This document shows positions 47,016 to 57,267 of a stretch of DNA of 64,000 nt, in pieces. The position numbers and the translations under genes are program-made. The DNA lies in assembly GCF_002105195.1 (NCBI RefSeq), contig NZ_MUHU01000002.1:496001-560000 (forward strand). Direction: 5' to 3'. The notes below the pieces were generated by a model. The model was not told where the DNA came from, did no database searches, and saw only the letters and a list, made by a program, of their open reading frames with translations. The stretch's first letter is position 1. Every line of letters begins with the position of its first letter. The DNA comes from Derxia lacustris. GTDB taxonomy: Bacteria; Pseudomonadota; Gammaproteobacteria; Burkholderiales; Burkholderiaceae_E.

Positions 47016-47441
47016 ATGGAAGAAGTCGTCTGCCGTCCCGATGCCGAGGCGCAAGCCGCTGCCGTCGCGAGCTTTGCGGAGGTGACGGCCAGCGTCGAGC
47101 AGTTGCTGGCCAACGCCAAGGGCATCACCCTCACCGAGCGCGCCGCCAATCATGTGCGGCGCTATCTGGAGCGGCGCGGCAAGGGCCTGGGCCTGCGCTT
47201 GGGCGTGCGCACGACCGGCTGCTCGGGCATGGCCTACATGCTCGAGTACGTGGACGATCCGCGTGCCGAGGACGCCGTCTATGAGAGTCATGGCGTGAAG
47301 GTATTCGTCGATCCGAAAAGCCTGGTGTATATCGACGGCACCGAGCTCGACTTCGTGCGCGAAGGTCTCAACGAGGGCTTCAAGTTCCAGAACCCGAACC
47401 TGCGCGACGAATGCGGCTGCGGTGAATCCTTCCGCGTCTGA
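47016..47441 (+). CDS. iscA: A-type Fe-S carrier IscA with N-terminal extension
   Basis: IscA ferries clusters or iron to targets. The conserved core begins at [19 protein letters not shown] and has the three cysteines Cys69, Cys133 and Cys135 ([17 protein letters not shown]), exactly 34 later than in E. coli (35, 99, 101). The extra N-terminal 34 residues contain a Cys and a helix-like stretch ([24 protein letters not shown]). The start is supported by a strong GAGGAGGG site before ATG 47016, so the extension is probably real. Confidence 0.95.
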   Translation: MEEVVCRPDAEAQAAAVASFAEVTASVEQLLANAKGITLTERAANHVRRYLERRGKGLGLRLGVRTTGCSGMAYMLEYVDDPRAEDAVYESHGVKVFVDPKSLVYIDGTELDFVREGLNEGFKFQNPNLRDECGCGESFRV

Positions 47442-47478
47442 CGGCGCATGACCGGCAGGTGCCGGAAGGCATGAAGCG

Positions 47479-47503
47479 GGCGGCTTGCGGGCCGCCTTTT
47501 TTT
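47479..47503 (+). terminator. Intrinsic terminator inside the isc operon
   Basis: GGCGGC, six-base loop, GCCGCC, then seven T. It lies between iscA and hscB and would attenuate transcription of hscB-hscA-fdx-iscX relative to iscRSUA. Confidence 0.75.
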
Positions 47504-47545
47504 CGACGGTCGGAAGCCTCCGCCGACCGGCACTGGGAGCAGGCC

Positions 47546-48067
47546 ATGAACCAAAACTATTTCGAACTCTTCGCCTTGCCCGTCGGCTTCGCGCTCGACT
47601 CCGCCGCCCTCGACCAGGCCTATCGCCGCGTGCAGGGCGAGGTTCATCCCGACAAGTTCGCGCATGCCGGCGAAGCCGAGCGCCGCGTGGCGATGCAATG
47701 GGCCACGCTCGCCAACGAGGCCTATCAGGCGCTGAAGTCGCCGCTCAAGCGCGCACGCTACCTGTGCGAGATCAACGGCGTCGACCTGCAGATCGAGACC
47801 AACACCTCGATGGCGCCGGCCTTCCTGATGCAGCAGATGGACTGGCGCGATGCGCTCGACGATGCCAAGGGCGTGGCCAACGAGGCGGCGCTGCTCAAGC
47901 TCGAAGGCGAGCTCAAGCGCGCCCGCGCGGCCGAGATCGAGGCCATCGCCAAGCTCATCGACGAGCAGAAGGATTACGCCGGCGCCGCGCGCCATGTGCG
48001 CCAGCTGATGTTCGTCGACAAGTTCGGCGAGGAAGTCGCCAACGCGGTCGAGGCGCTCGACGCCTGA
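47546..48067 (+). CDS. hscB: Co-chaperone HscB
   Basis: HscB is a J-domain protein that delivers IscU to HscA. The 173-residue protein starts MNQNYFELFALPVGFALDSAAL, with the HPDKF motif (EVHPDKFAHAGEAERR) that stimulates HscA ATPase, and a C-terminal helical IscU-binding domain. Long in-frame codons upstream to 47459 include the terminator and are not used. Gaps of 104 bases to iscA and 84 to hscA. Confidence 0.95.
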   Translation: MNQNYFELFALPVGFALDSAALDQAYRRVQGEVHPDKFAHAGEAERRVAMQWATLANEAYQALKSPLKRARYLCEINGVDLQIETNTSMAPAFLMQQMDWRDALDDAKGVANEAALLKLEGELKRARAAEIEAIAKLIDEQKDYAGAARHVRQLMFVDKFGEEVANAVEALDA

Positions 48068-48151
48068 GCGTTTGCAGCGCCGTCCGCGCCGGGGCGCGGC
48101 GGCGGCGCGGCTGCACGGCGCCCCAGTGTTTCAAGCAACTCACGACACCTC

Positions 48152-50038
48152 ATGGCTCTGCTTCAAATCGCCGAACCCGGCATGGCGACCGCACCGCATC
48201 AGCATCGGCTGGCGGTCGGCATCGATCTCGGCACCACCAACTCGCTGGTCGCGACGGTGAAATCCTCGGTGCCCGAGGTGATCGCTGACGAGGACGGCGC
48301 GCTGCTGCTGCCGTCGGTGGTGCGCTATCTGCCGGGCGGCGACGTGGTCATCGGCGCGCCGGCGCTGGCGGCGCGCGCGACCGATCCGCGCAACACGCTG
48401 GTGTCGGTCAAGCGCTTCATGGGGCGCGGGCTGGCCGACATTCCGCACCGCGAGAACCTGCCCTACCAGTTCATCGACGCGCCGGGCATGGTGCAGATCC
48501 GCACCGTGCAGGGCGTGAAGTCGCCGGTCGAGACCTCGGCGCAAATCCTGGCCAAGCTGCGCCAGCGCGCCGAGGACGCACTCGGCGGCGAGCTGGTCGG
48601 CGCGGTCATCACGGTGCCGGCCTATTTCGACGATGCCCAGCGCCAGGCCACCAAGGACGCCGCGCGGCTCGCCGGACTTGAGGTGCTGCGGCTGCTCAAC
48701 GAGCCGACCGCCGCCGCCATCGCCTACGGGCTCGACAACGCGGCCGAGGGCCTCTACGCCATCTACGACCTCGGTGGCGGCACCTTCGACGTGTCGATCC
48801 TGCGGCTGTCGAAGGGCGTGTTCGAGGTGCTCGCCACCGGCGGCGACTCGGCGCTCGGCGGCGACGACTTCGATCACCGGCTGTTCTGCTGGGTGCTGGA
48901 GCAGGCCGGGTTGTCGCTGCTGAGCGAGGCCGACACCAGCCTGCTGCTCGGCAAGGTGCGCGTCGCCAAGGAGGCGCTGTCGACGCAGAAGAGCGCGACG
49001 ATCCAGGCGCGCATCACCGGCGCCGACGGCAAGCATCGCTGGGTCAACGTCACGGTCACGGCCGAGACCTTTGCCACGCTGACCCAGCATCTGGTGCAGA
49101 AGACGCTGTCCGCCGCGCGCGCCGCCTTGCGCGATGCCGGCGTGGCCGCGTCCGAGGTGCGCGAGGTGGTGATGGTCGGCGGCGCCACGCGCATGCCGCA
49201 TGTGCGCGCGGCGGTCGAGCAGTTCTTCGGCCGCGCGCCGCATATCGAGATCGATCCCGACAAGGTCGTGGCCGTGGGCGCCGCGATCCAGGCCGACAAG
49301 CTCGCCGGCAACCGCGCGCCGGGCGCCGACGACTGGCTGCTGCTCGACGTGATTCCGCTGTCGCTTGGCATCGAGACGCTCGGCGGCCTGGCCGAAAAGA
49401 TCATTCCGCGCAACAGCACCATCCCGGTCGCGCGCGCGCAGGAATTCACCACCAGCCGCGACGGGCAGGGCGCCATCGCCATCCATGTGGTGCAGGGCGA
49501 ACGCGAACTGGTGGCCGATTGCCGCAGCCTTGCGCGCTTCGAGCTGCGCGGCATTCCGCCGATGGCCGCCGGTGCGGCGCGCATCCGCGTGACCTTCCAG
49601 GTCGATGCCGACGGGCTGCTCGACGTGAGCGCGCGCGAGACGATTTCGGGCGTGAACGCCGCCATCACCGTCAAGCCGAGCTACGGCCTCGCAGACGACG
49701 ACATCGCGCGCATGCTCGCCGAGAGCATGTCGGCCGCCGGCGCCGACGCGCAGGCCCGCATGCTGCGCGAGCAGCAGGTCGAGGCCGAACGCATGCTCGA
49801 CGCGACCGCCGTCGCGCTCGCCGCCGACGGCGATCTGCTCGATGCCGACGAGCGCGCCGCCATCGATGCGCTGATCGTCGCGCTGCGCGCCACCGCCGCC
49901 AGCGCCACCGAGTCGGGCGCGGTCAAGGCCGCGAACGAAGCGCTCGCCAAGGGCACGGACGACTTCGCCGCCCGCCGCATGAACCGCTCGATCGCGCGCG
50001 CGCTGTCCGGCCGCTCGCTCGACGAAATCTCTTCCTGA
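48152..50038 (+). CDS. hscA: Fe-S assembly chaperone HscA
   Basis: HscA is the specialised Hsp70 that releases clusters from IscU. In 628 residues it has [44 protein letters not shown] and [11 protein letters not shown] of the Hsp70 ATPase, then the substrate domain ([17 protein letters not shown]). The short C-terminal lid and its position between hscB and fdx distinguish it from DnaK. Start [21 protein letters not shown] includes an additional ATG 10 codons in. Confidence 0.97.
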   Translation: MALLQIAEPGMATAPHQHRLAVGIDLGTTNSLVATVKSSVPEVIADEDGALLLPSVVRYLPGGDVVIGAPALAARATDPRNTLVSVKRFMGRGLADIPHRENLPYQFIDAPGMVQIRTVQGVKSPVETSAQILAKLRQRAEDALGGELVGAVITVPAYFDDAQRQATKDAARLAGLEVLRLLNEPTAAAIAYGLDNAAEGLYAIYDLGGGTFDVSILRLSKGVFEVLATGGDSALGGDDFDHRLFCWVLEQAGLSLLSEADTSLLLGKVRVAKEALSTQKSATIQARITGADGKHRWVNVTVTAETFATLTQHLVQKTLSAARAALRDAGVAASEVREVVMVGGATRMPHVRAAVEQFFGRAPHIEIDPDKVVAVGAAIQADKLAGNRAPGADDWLLLDVIPLSLGIETLGGLAEKIIPRNSTIPVARAQEFTTSRDGQGAIAIHVVQGERELVADCRSLARFELRGIPPMAAGAARIRVTFQVDADGLLDVSARETISGVNAAITVKPSYGLADDDIARMLAESMSAAGADAQARMLREQQVEAERMLDATAVALAADGDLLDADERAAIDALIVALRATAASATESGAVKAANEALAKGTDDFAARRMNRSIARALSGRSLDEISS

Positions 50039-50062
50039 TCCTCCCCAACGCACATAAAACCC

Positions 50063-50401
50063 ATGCCGAAGATCAAGGTCCTGCCCCATCCCGAGGTCTG
50101 CCCGAACGGCGCCGAATTTGTCGCCATCAAGGGCGTGAACATCTGCCGCCAGCTGCTCGACCAGGAAATCGAGATCGAGCACGCCTGCGAGCTGAGCGCC
50201 GCCTGCACCACCTGCCATGTGATCGTGCGCGAGGGCTTCTCGTCGCTCAACGAAGCGAGCGACACCGAGGAAGACCTGCTCGACCGCGCCTGGGGCCTCA
50301 CCGCGCAATCGCGCCTGAGCTGCCAGGCCAAGGTCGGCGACGTCGATCTGGTGGTGGAGATTCCGCGCTACACCATCAACCACGCGCGCGAGCATCACTG
50401 A
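50063..50401 (+). CDS. fdx: ISC-type [2Fe-2S] ferredoxin
   Basis: This 112-residue ferredoxin donates electrons for cluster assembly. Ligands are Cys42, Cys48, Cys51 and Cys87 (ACELSAACTTCHVIV; SRLSCQAKV), with the usual additional Cys13 and Cys28. The fold ends VVEIPRYTINHAREH. The adrenodoxin-like spacing Cys-x5-Cys-x2-Cys identifies it as Isc Fdx. It is 24 bases after hscA. Confidence 0.97.
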   Translation: MPKIKVLPHPEVCPNGAEFVAIKGVNICRQLLDQEIEIEHACELSAACTTCHVIVREGFSSLNEASDTEEDLLDRAWGLTAQSRLSCQAKVGDVDLVVEIPRYTINHAREHH

Positions 50402-50464
50402 GCTGACGCGCATTCCTCCAGCCATGACAACAGCCGCGCCAGCGGCGCAACAGGAGCCTTCGCC

Positions 50465-50659
50465 ATGAAATGGTCCGACACCCGCGACATCGCCATTGCC
50501 CTCGCCGACAAGTTCGGCGATGTCGATCCGAAGTACGTGCGCTTCACCGATCTGCACCGCTGGGTCTGCGAACTCGAAGGCTTCAGCGACGATCCGGAAA
50601 AGTCGAACGAGAAGGTGCTGGAAGCGATCCAGATGACCTGGCTCGACGAGATGGACTGA
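50465..50659 (+). CDS. iscX: Fe-S assembly protein IscX
   Basis: IscX (YfhJ) is a small acidic protein that binds IscS and tunes its activity with iron. The 64 residues [20 protein letters not shown]...TWLDEMD match the family closely: W-x-D-x-x-x-[12 protein letters not shown] and the acidic C-terminus. It ends the operon, with a bidirectional terminator downstream. Confidence 0.96.
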   Translation: MKWSDTRDIAIALADKFGDVDPKYVRFTDLHRWVCELEGFSDDPEKSNEKVLEAIQMTWLDEMD

Positions 50660-50723
50660 GCGGCGCCCAGCCCCGCGTTGCAGTTCGCGCGGGGCCGGGA
50701 CCAAAAGGCCGGGACGAAAAAAA

Positions 50724-50753
50724 AGCGAACCGTCTTTCGACGATTCGCTTTTC
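50724..50753. terminator. Bidirectional terminator between iscX and tRNA-Asp
   Basis: AGCGAACCGTC and GACGATTCGCT pair (one G-T) over a TTTC loop, with an A8 run to the left and TTTT to the right. It ends isc transcription on the plus strand and tRNA-Asp on the minus strand. Confidence 0.88.
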
Positions 50754-50758
50754 AGTCT

Positions 50759-50835
50759 TGGCGGAGTGGACGGGGCTCGAACCCGCGACCCCCGGCGTGA
50801 CAGGCCGGTATTCTGACCAACTGAACTACCACTCC
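50759..50835 (-). tRNA. tRNA-Asp (GTC)
   Basis: On the minus strand a 77-base tRNA: acceptor GGAGTGG/CCACTCC, D-arm TTCAGTTGGTCAGAA, anticodon stem CCGGC/GCCGG with loop CTGTCAC (anticodon GTC), T-arm GGGTTCGAGCCCC, discriminator G and encoded CCA. Confidence 0.98.
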
Positions 50836-50965
50836 TGATCTGTTTTCGCGTTTGCGTTTCGGCAGCAGCGAAGCCCTCGACTATAGGGGGTTTCTTTCCG
50901 TTTGCCAAGCAGGCGATGCAACCGTTCGTCGTCCGTTGGACACAAGCGACACAGTTGCGCCGCGC

Positions 50966-52507
<1,542 letters not shown>

Positions 52508-52630
52508 GTCGTTGTGCTTGCGGTGCTGGGAAGGGTGGGGAGTATGAACGCGCGGCCGGAAACCCCGTGGCCGCACGCAAATCTGTGAATTGCTTCCGGT
52601 ACGTGAAGGCACTTGTCACAGGCCGGGAAT

Positions 52631-52662
52631 TTGTCCTACCTATAACAAGGGCTCCAGGACAA
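52631..52662 (+). repeat. Inverted repeat around a -10-like sequence
   Basis: TTGTCCT (52631-52637) and AGGACAA (52656-52662) flank 18 bases containing TATAAC (52641-52646). Both half-sites resemble those upstream of rpoE (TTTGTCC, CCAGGACA). It may be an operator over the promoter of the gene at 52686. Confidence 0.45.
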
Positions 52663-52685
52663 GTCGGCGCAGCCGCGAACAGGTC

Positions 52686-53276
52686 ATGAACCCACTGAAA
52701 AGCGCGCTGGCGACCCTGGCGCCATCGGACATCCTCATCAAGACGCCGCGTGGCGAACTGGAATTCAGCCAGCGCGTGCGCTCGCTGCCGCAGAAGGTGC
52801 GTGGCGTGCTCATCCTGGTGAACGGTCAGCGCAGCGTGGCCGAGATCGAGGCCATGCTGCCGATCCTGCCGGTGTTCGGCACGCTGGCCGCGCTGCTCGC
52901 GACCGGATTCATCGAGAGCCGCGCCGAAGCCACCACTCGGCCCGCCGCCCTGCCGCTGCCGATCGCGCACGAACCGGTGACGGTGGCCGCGCCCGGCCTG
53001 GCCGCCAACGATCCCAACCGACTGCCGCTCGAAGACTTGCGCGAGGCCGCCATCGCCCAACTGCGCGGGCTGGCCGGCGAGGCGTCGGTCAACATGGTGC
53101 AGCGCATGCAGGCCTGCAAGCGCCTCGGCGAACTGCGCATCGAGCTGCAGCGTGCGGCCCAGGTGCTGGAACGCTTCGTCGGCGTGGCGGTGGCCGAGAT
53201 CTTTCTCGACGAGATGACGGCGCGCGTGCGCACCGTCACCGAACCCGAGCACCGGCCGCTTACACGCCCTGCTTGA
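52686..53276 (+). CDS. Conserved-type protein of unknown function
   Basis: This predicted 196-residue cytoplasmic protein starts [20 protein letters not shown], then a possible winged-helix segment [37 protein letters not shown], an Ala/Pro linker, and a helical C-terminal region ([29 protein letters not shown]). No known function is recognised. Upstream the inverted repeat TTGTCCT/AGGACAA suggests regulation. The gene is divergent from lysS and its end overlaps the convergent prfB by 17 bases. Confidence 0.75.
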   Translation: MNPLKSALATLAPSDILIKTPRGELEFSQRVRSLPQKVRGVLILVNGQRSVAEIEAMLPILPVFGTLAALLATGFIESRAEATTRPAALPLPIAHEPVTVAAPGLAANDPNRLPLEDLREAAIAQLRGLAGEASVNMVQRMQACKRLGELRIELQRAAQVLERFVGVAVAEIFLDEMTARVRTVTEPEHRPLTRPA

Positions 53277-54364
53277 GGCTGGCCGAGATGAAGGCGTCGA
53301 GATCGCCGTCGAGCACCGACTTGGTATTGCCGATTTCGACGTTGGTCCGCAGATCCTTGATGCGGCTGTTGTCCAGCACATAGCTGCGGATCTGATGGCC
53401 CCAGCCGACATCGGTCTTGCTGTCTTCCAGCGTCTGCTGCTGGGCCATGCGCTTGCGCATCTCGGCTTCGTACATGCGCGACTTCAGCATCGCCATCGCC
53501 TCGGCGCGGTTGCGGTGCTGCGAGCGGTCGTTCTGGCACTGCACGACGATGCCCGACGGGATGTGCGTGATCCGCACCGCCGAATCGGTCTTGTTGATGT
53601 GCTGGCCGCCGGCGCCGCTGGCGCGGAAGGTATCCACGCGCAGATCGGCCGGATTGATCTCGATGTCGAACGAATCGTCGACTTCGGGCGACACGAAAAC
53701 GCTTGCAAACGAGGTGTGCCGGCCGCCGGCCGAGTCGAACGGGCTCTTGCGCACCAGCCGATGCACGCCGGTTTCGGTGCGCAGATAGCCGTAGGCGTAC
53801 TCGCCCTCGATCTTGATCGTCGCGCTCTTGATGCCGGCCACTTCGCCCGGCGACTCTTCCATCACCTCGGCCTTGAAGCCCTTGCGCTCGGCATAGCGCA
53901 GGTATTGGCGCAGCAGCATGCTGGCCCAGTCCTGCGCTTCGGTACCGCCGGCGCCAGCCTGGATGTCGAGGAAGGCGTTGTTGGGATCGGCCGGGTTGTT
54001 GAACATCCGGCGGAATTCCATCTTCTCGACCGAGTCGGTCAGGCCGGCGAGATCGGCCTCGACGGCTTCGAGCGTGGAATCGTCGGCTTCCTCGCGCGCC
54101 AGCTCGAACAGGTCGTTACTGTCGGCGAGAGATTGATCGATGCTATCTAGCTGGAGCACCACGTCTTCGAGCGACTTGCGCTCGCGGCCCACTTCCTGGG
54201 CCTGCTTCGGGTCGTTCCAGAGGCTGGGATCTTCACTAAGACGGACAACTTCGCTCAGGCGCGTGCGTTTGCTGTCGTAGTCAAAGATACCTCCGCAACT
54301 CGGACTCGCGCTGGCGCAAGTCGGCGAGTCGGGCGGCGATGGCATTCAGGCGTTCTGCTTCCAT
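53260..54364 (-). CDS. prfB: Peptide chain release factor 2, with programmed +1 frameshift
   Basis: RF2 terminates translation at UGA and UAA. The first 27 codons ([20 protein letters not shown]...RRYL) run from ATG 54364 to an in-frame UGA at 54283-54281; a +1 shift at CTT-T then continues [14 protein letters not shown] to the stop at 53260, giving a 367-residue protein. RF2 hallmarks are the SPF tripeptide in KSPFDSAGG and the catalytic GGQ in [21 protein letters not shown]. Low RF2 favours the shift, an autoregulatory loop. A TATACT -10 lies at 54394-54389 (minus). Confidence 0.97.
54280..54295 (-). promoter_or_regulatory. prfB programmed frameshift site
   Basis: On the minus strand CGGAGGTATCTTTGAC: a Shine-Dalgarno-like CGGAGG, three bases, the slippery CTT-T and UGA followed by C, a weak termination context. 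Compared with E. coli (AGGGGGTATCTTTGAC) only the SD-like part differs. Confidence 0.95.
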
Positions 54365-54492
54365 GGTGCTTATCGCTAAAAGGCGCGGAGTATAAACAAC
54401 GCGGTCTATTGCGTCCCGACGGAAGTAAGGCGCCCGCCTATTGGCAGGGCGCTCGCTCGTCACCCACAATGCGGCGCGCTTTCAATCGAACT

Positions 54493-57216
54493 ATGTCATC
54501 CAACTTCAAAGATCTCTTCGCATCCCCGGGCCGCTCCGGGAGCCACAGCCAGCAGCTGCGCGTTCTCGAGATCGTCGCGCGTGCCGTGCGCGGTGCCTAT
54601 GCGAACCAGATCCAGGGCATGGTCGATCGGCTGCTCGACGCGATGTTCCGCTATGCCGAGAGCACGGTGTCGGCCGAGGATTCGCGCCGCGTGCTGTCGT
54701 CCTACGGCGTGCTGTACGAGCACCGCATTCCGTTCGCGCGCCTGCTCGAAACCAAGATCCAAGCCTCGCTCAACCGCACGATCGACGACTTCCTCAATCA
54801 CCGCCAGACCACGCCGGGCATTGCCACCTCGCCCAAGCGCGTCAGCCTCGATGAGTTGTCGCTGGTGGAAACCAGTGCAATGGATCGCATGGTGGTGATG
54901 AGCAATCTGGCCAAGCGGGTCGAGAACGCGCACTACGAGGCGTTCAACGACCTCAATGCGCGGCTGGCGGCGCTGGTCGGCATGAAGGAAATCGACACCG
55001 CGAACAATCCTTTTCGCGCCGAGTTCCTGCTCCAGGCCATCGAGGATGCGTGGTCCGAGACGCGCACCGATCCCAATCACGACCGCGTGCTCATCGAGCG
55101 CTCGTCGCCGCAAATCATTGGCGACTTCGGCGCGCTGCTGAAGGCGGCGAACGAAGCGCTTCAGCGCCAGGGCATCGGGCCGGTGAAGTTCGGCGTGAGC
55201 ACTTCGCTGAACCGGTCGACGGCTGCCGATCCGGCCGCTGTCGCGGAAGCTGCCGAGGCGGCGGCTGCGGCTGCCGAAGCCGCCGAGGCGCCGCCGGTGG
55301 TGGCCGGGCGGCCGGGTTTCCTCAAGCGCGTGCAGCAGCTGCTGGCGCGCCAGCTCGGCGGTGGCGATCGCGCCGCCGCGCCGGCGCCGGTGCAGGGCGG
55401 TGTGGCAGGTGTGCCGACGATGCCCGGTCAGCCTGCCGTGCCGTCCGGCTTTCCGGGTGGCGGCATGGGCCAGCCGGCTCAAGGCTTTGGGCAGCAGACG
55501 GGTTTCCCGCAGCAGACCGGCTTTCCGCAGCAGGCTGGTTTCCCGCAGCAGACCGGTTTCCCGCAGCAGACGCTGCCGGGCGCCGGCCATCCGCAAGCGG
55601 CGCCGGGCGGCTATCCGCAGCCAGGGCCGGGCGCGCATCCGGCGCAGATGCCGGTGGGCGGCGATCCGCTGATGCCGGGCTACGACCCGGGCAGGATCGG
55701 CGGCGGCGAGACCGGCATTCCGCCCGGCATGTCGGGCCAGCATGAGGTGGTCGGCGACATCGACCTGAGCGGCGTGGCCCAGCTGGCACAGGCCGCCATG
55801 AGCCGCGTCGTGCCCTACGAGGAAATCGCGCACACGGTCAGCGCGCTGGGCCGGCTCCAGCAGGCCCAGGTCGCGGCCTTCCCCGACTTCGCCACCGCGC
55901 TGTCGCTGCCGGGCAGCGCCGCCGCCTTCGAGCCGGCCGGCGACGCCACCTATCTCGATCCGATGTCGCCGGCCGACGTGGCGCTGCGCACGCCGGGCCG
56001 CTTCGTCAACGTCATCCGCAGCATTGCCGAATCGGAGATCGGCAAGAGCGCGTCGCAGATGGACTCGATGGTCATCGAGCTGGTCGCGCGGCTGTTCGAC
56101 TTCGTCTTCGACGACGAGAACCTGCCCGACGCCATCAAGGTGCTGCTGTCGCGGCTGCAGATCCCCGTCCTCAAGGCGGCGATGATCGATCCCGAGTTCT
56201 TCGAACTCGACTACCACCCGGCGCGCCGGCTGGTGAATGTGCTGGCCGAGGCCGGCCTCGGCTGGGAGGAGTACGACGGCCGCGAGGACCCGCTCTACGA
56301 GATCATCGACCGCACGGTCGCGCGCGTGCTGCGCGAGTTCTCGGAGGACGTGAACCTGTTCGGCGAGCTGGCCGACGAGGTCGAGGAGCTGGTTCGCAAG
56401 ACCGACGAGGAAAGCCGTCAGGCCGCCGCCGAGCAGGTCCAGGCGGCCCAGGCCACGGCGCGCACCGAGGAAGACCGCGTCTATGCGATGCGCGCCTCGC
56501 GTGCGGCCATCGAGGACCGGCTGCGCAACAACGCCACCGCCGACTTCGTCGCCGCCTTCCTGCGCGAGCAATGGTGCGAATACATCGGCGAGCTGCTGCT
56601 GCTGCACGGCAGCGGCCATGAATTCCTCAAGAACGCGTTCGAGACCGCCGACGATCTGCTCTGGTCGGTGCAGCCCAAGTTCGTGCCCGAGGAGCGCCGG
56701 CTGCTGCTGGTGATGATGGCCAACCTCGAACGCCAGCTGCGCAGCGGCGCCAGCGCGGTGCGCATGACGGCGCCGGCCGTCGCCGCCTTCTTCGCCGCGC
56801 TCGACGACCGCTGGGCCGGCGCGGTGATCGGCGAGCCGCTGACGCAGAGCACCGACGCGGTCGATGCGCCGCCGCTGCCGCCCGAGCTGGCCACGCCCGA
56901 GCCTGACGAGGCCACCGGCGCCATCGACGAGCTGGTGCCCGGCGCCATCCTCGAAATGACCAAGGACGACGGCGCGCGCTTCGTCTACAAGGTGGGCTGG
57001 ATCAGCGGCCAGCGCACCCGCTTCCTGCTGACCAACCGCTACAACAGCGCGCCGCTGATCGTCAGCGGCACGCATCTGGCCGACCGGCTGCGCATCGGCA
57101 AGCTGCGCGTGATCGACCGCGGCGCCATCATCGACCGCGCCTTCAGCAGCATCCTCGAAGCGCTCGAAGAGACCCGCTATCCCAACGACGCCGGCACCTC
57201 GCCGCTCGACGACTGA
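54493..57216 (+). CDS. DUF1631 family protein
   Basis: This large 907-residue cytoplasmic protein begins MSSNFKDLFASPGRSGSHSQ, with a helical region including RLLDAMFRYAESTVSAEDSRRVLSSYGVL and TIDDFLNHRQ, a low-complexity linker of Ala then PQQTGF repeats (about residues 335-365), and a conserved C-terminal half (FVNVIRSIAESEIGKSASQMDSMVIELVARLFDFVFDDENLPDAIKVLLSRLQIPVLKAAMIDPEFF; WCEYIGELLLLHGSG). These fit DUF1631, sometimes mislabelled thymidine phosphorylase. The C-terminus (LEMTKDDGARFVYKVGWISG) resembles a PilZ-like fold. Function unknown. It is divergent from prfB. Confidence 0.9.
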   Translation: MSSNFKDLFASPGRSGSHSQQLRVLEIVARAVRGAYANQIQGMVDRLLDAMFRYAESTVSAEDSRRVLSSYGVLYEHRIPFARLLETKIQASLNRTIDDFLNHRQTTPGIATSPKRVSLDELSLVETSAMDRMVVMSNLAKRVENAHYEAFNDLNARLAALVGMKEIDTANNPFRAEFLLQAIEDAWSETRTDPNHDRVLIERSSPQIIGDFGALLKAANEALQRQGIGPVKFGVSTSLNRSTAADPAAVAEAAEAAAAAAEAAEAPPVVAGRPGFLKRVQQLLARQLGGGDRAAAPAPVQGGVAGVPTMPGQPAVPSGFPGGGMGQPAQGFGQQTGFPQQTGFPQQAGFPQQTGFPQQTLPGAGHPQAAPGGYPQPGPGAHPAQMPVGGDPLMPGYDPGRIGGGETGIPPGMSGQHEVVGDIDLSGVAQLAQAAMSRVVPYEEIAHTVSALGRLQQAQVAAFPDFATALSLPGSAAAFEPAGDATYLDPMSPADVALRTPGRFVNVIRSIAESEIGKSASQMDSMVIELVARLFDFVFDDENLPDAIKVLLSRLQIPVLKAAMIDPEFFELDYHPARRLVNVLAEAGLGWEEYDGREDPLYEIIDRTVARVLREFSEDVNLFGELADEVEELVRKTDEESRQAAAEQVQAAQATARTEEDRVYAMRASRAAIEDRLRNNATADFVAAFLREQWCEYIGELLLLHGSGHEFLKNAFETADDLLWSVQPKFVPEERRLLLVMMANLERQLRSGASAVRMTAPAVAAFFAALDDRWAGAVIGEPLTQSTDAVDAPPLPPELATPEPDEATGAIDELVPGAILEMTKDDGARFVYKVGWISGQRTRFLLTNRYNSAPLIVSGTHLADRLRIGKLRVIDRGAIIDRAFSSILEALEETRYPNDAGTSPLDD
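55497..55572 (+). repeat. In-frame 18-base tandem repeat encoding PQQTGF
   Basis: About four and a half copies of an 18-base unit (consensus CAGCAGACCGGTTTCCCG) encode QQTGFP repeats inside the DUF1631 gene; one copy has Ala in place of Thr. The period keeps the frame, so copy-number change would alter linker length without disrupting the gene. Confidence 0.9.
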
Positions 57217-57220
57217 CAGC

Positions 57221-57249
57221 AAAAAGGCCGGATGCGATCCGGCCTTTTT
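57221..57249. terminator. Bidirectional terminator between the DUF1631 gene and recJ
   Basis: AAAAAGGCCGGA, TGCGA loop, TCCGGCCTTTTT: perfect 12-base arms with A-run and T-run, serving both converging genes. Confidence 0.92.
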
Positions 57250-57267
57250 CTTGGGCGGCGGCGCTCG

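Noticed and set aside
48140..50908. 922-codon minus-strand open frame opposite hscA and across tRNA-Asp
   Set aside because: Antisense to hscA, fdx and iscX and runs through a tRNA and terminator; not a gene.
54281..54364. Short separate gene of 27 codons ahead of prfB, or a frameshift error
   Set aside because: It is the first part of prfB, joined by the conserved +1 frameshift site.
55497..55572. CRISPR-like tandem repeat
   Set aside because: The 18-base repeats have no spacers and are in frame inside a protein gene.
54496..57222. 908-codon minus-strand open frame opposite the DUF1631 gene
   Set aside because: Mirror of the real gene; composition is typical of antisense in G+C-rich DNA.
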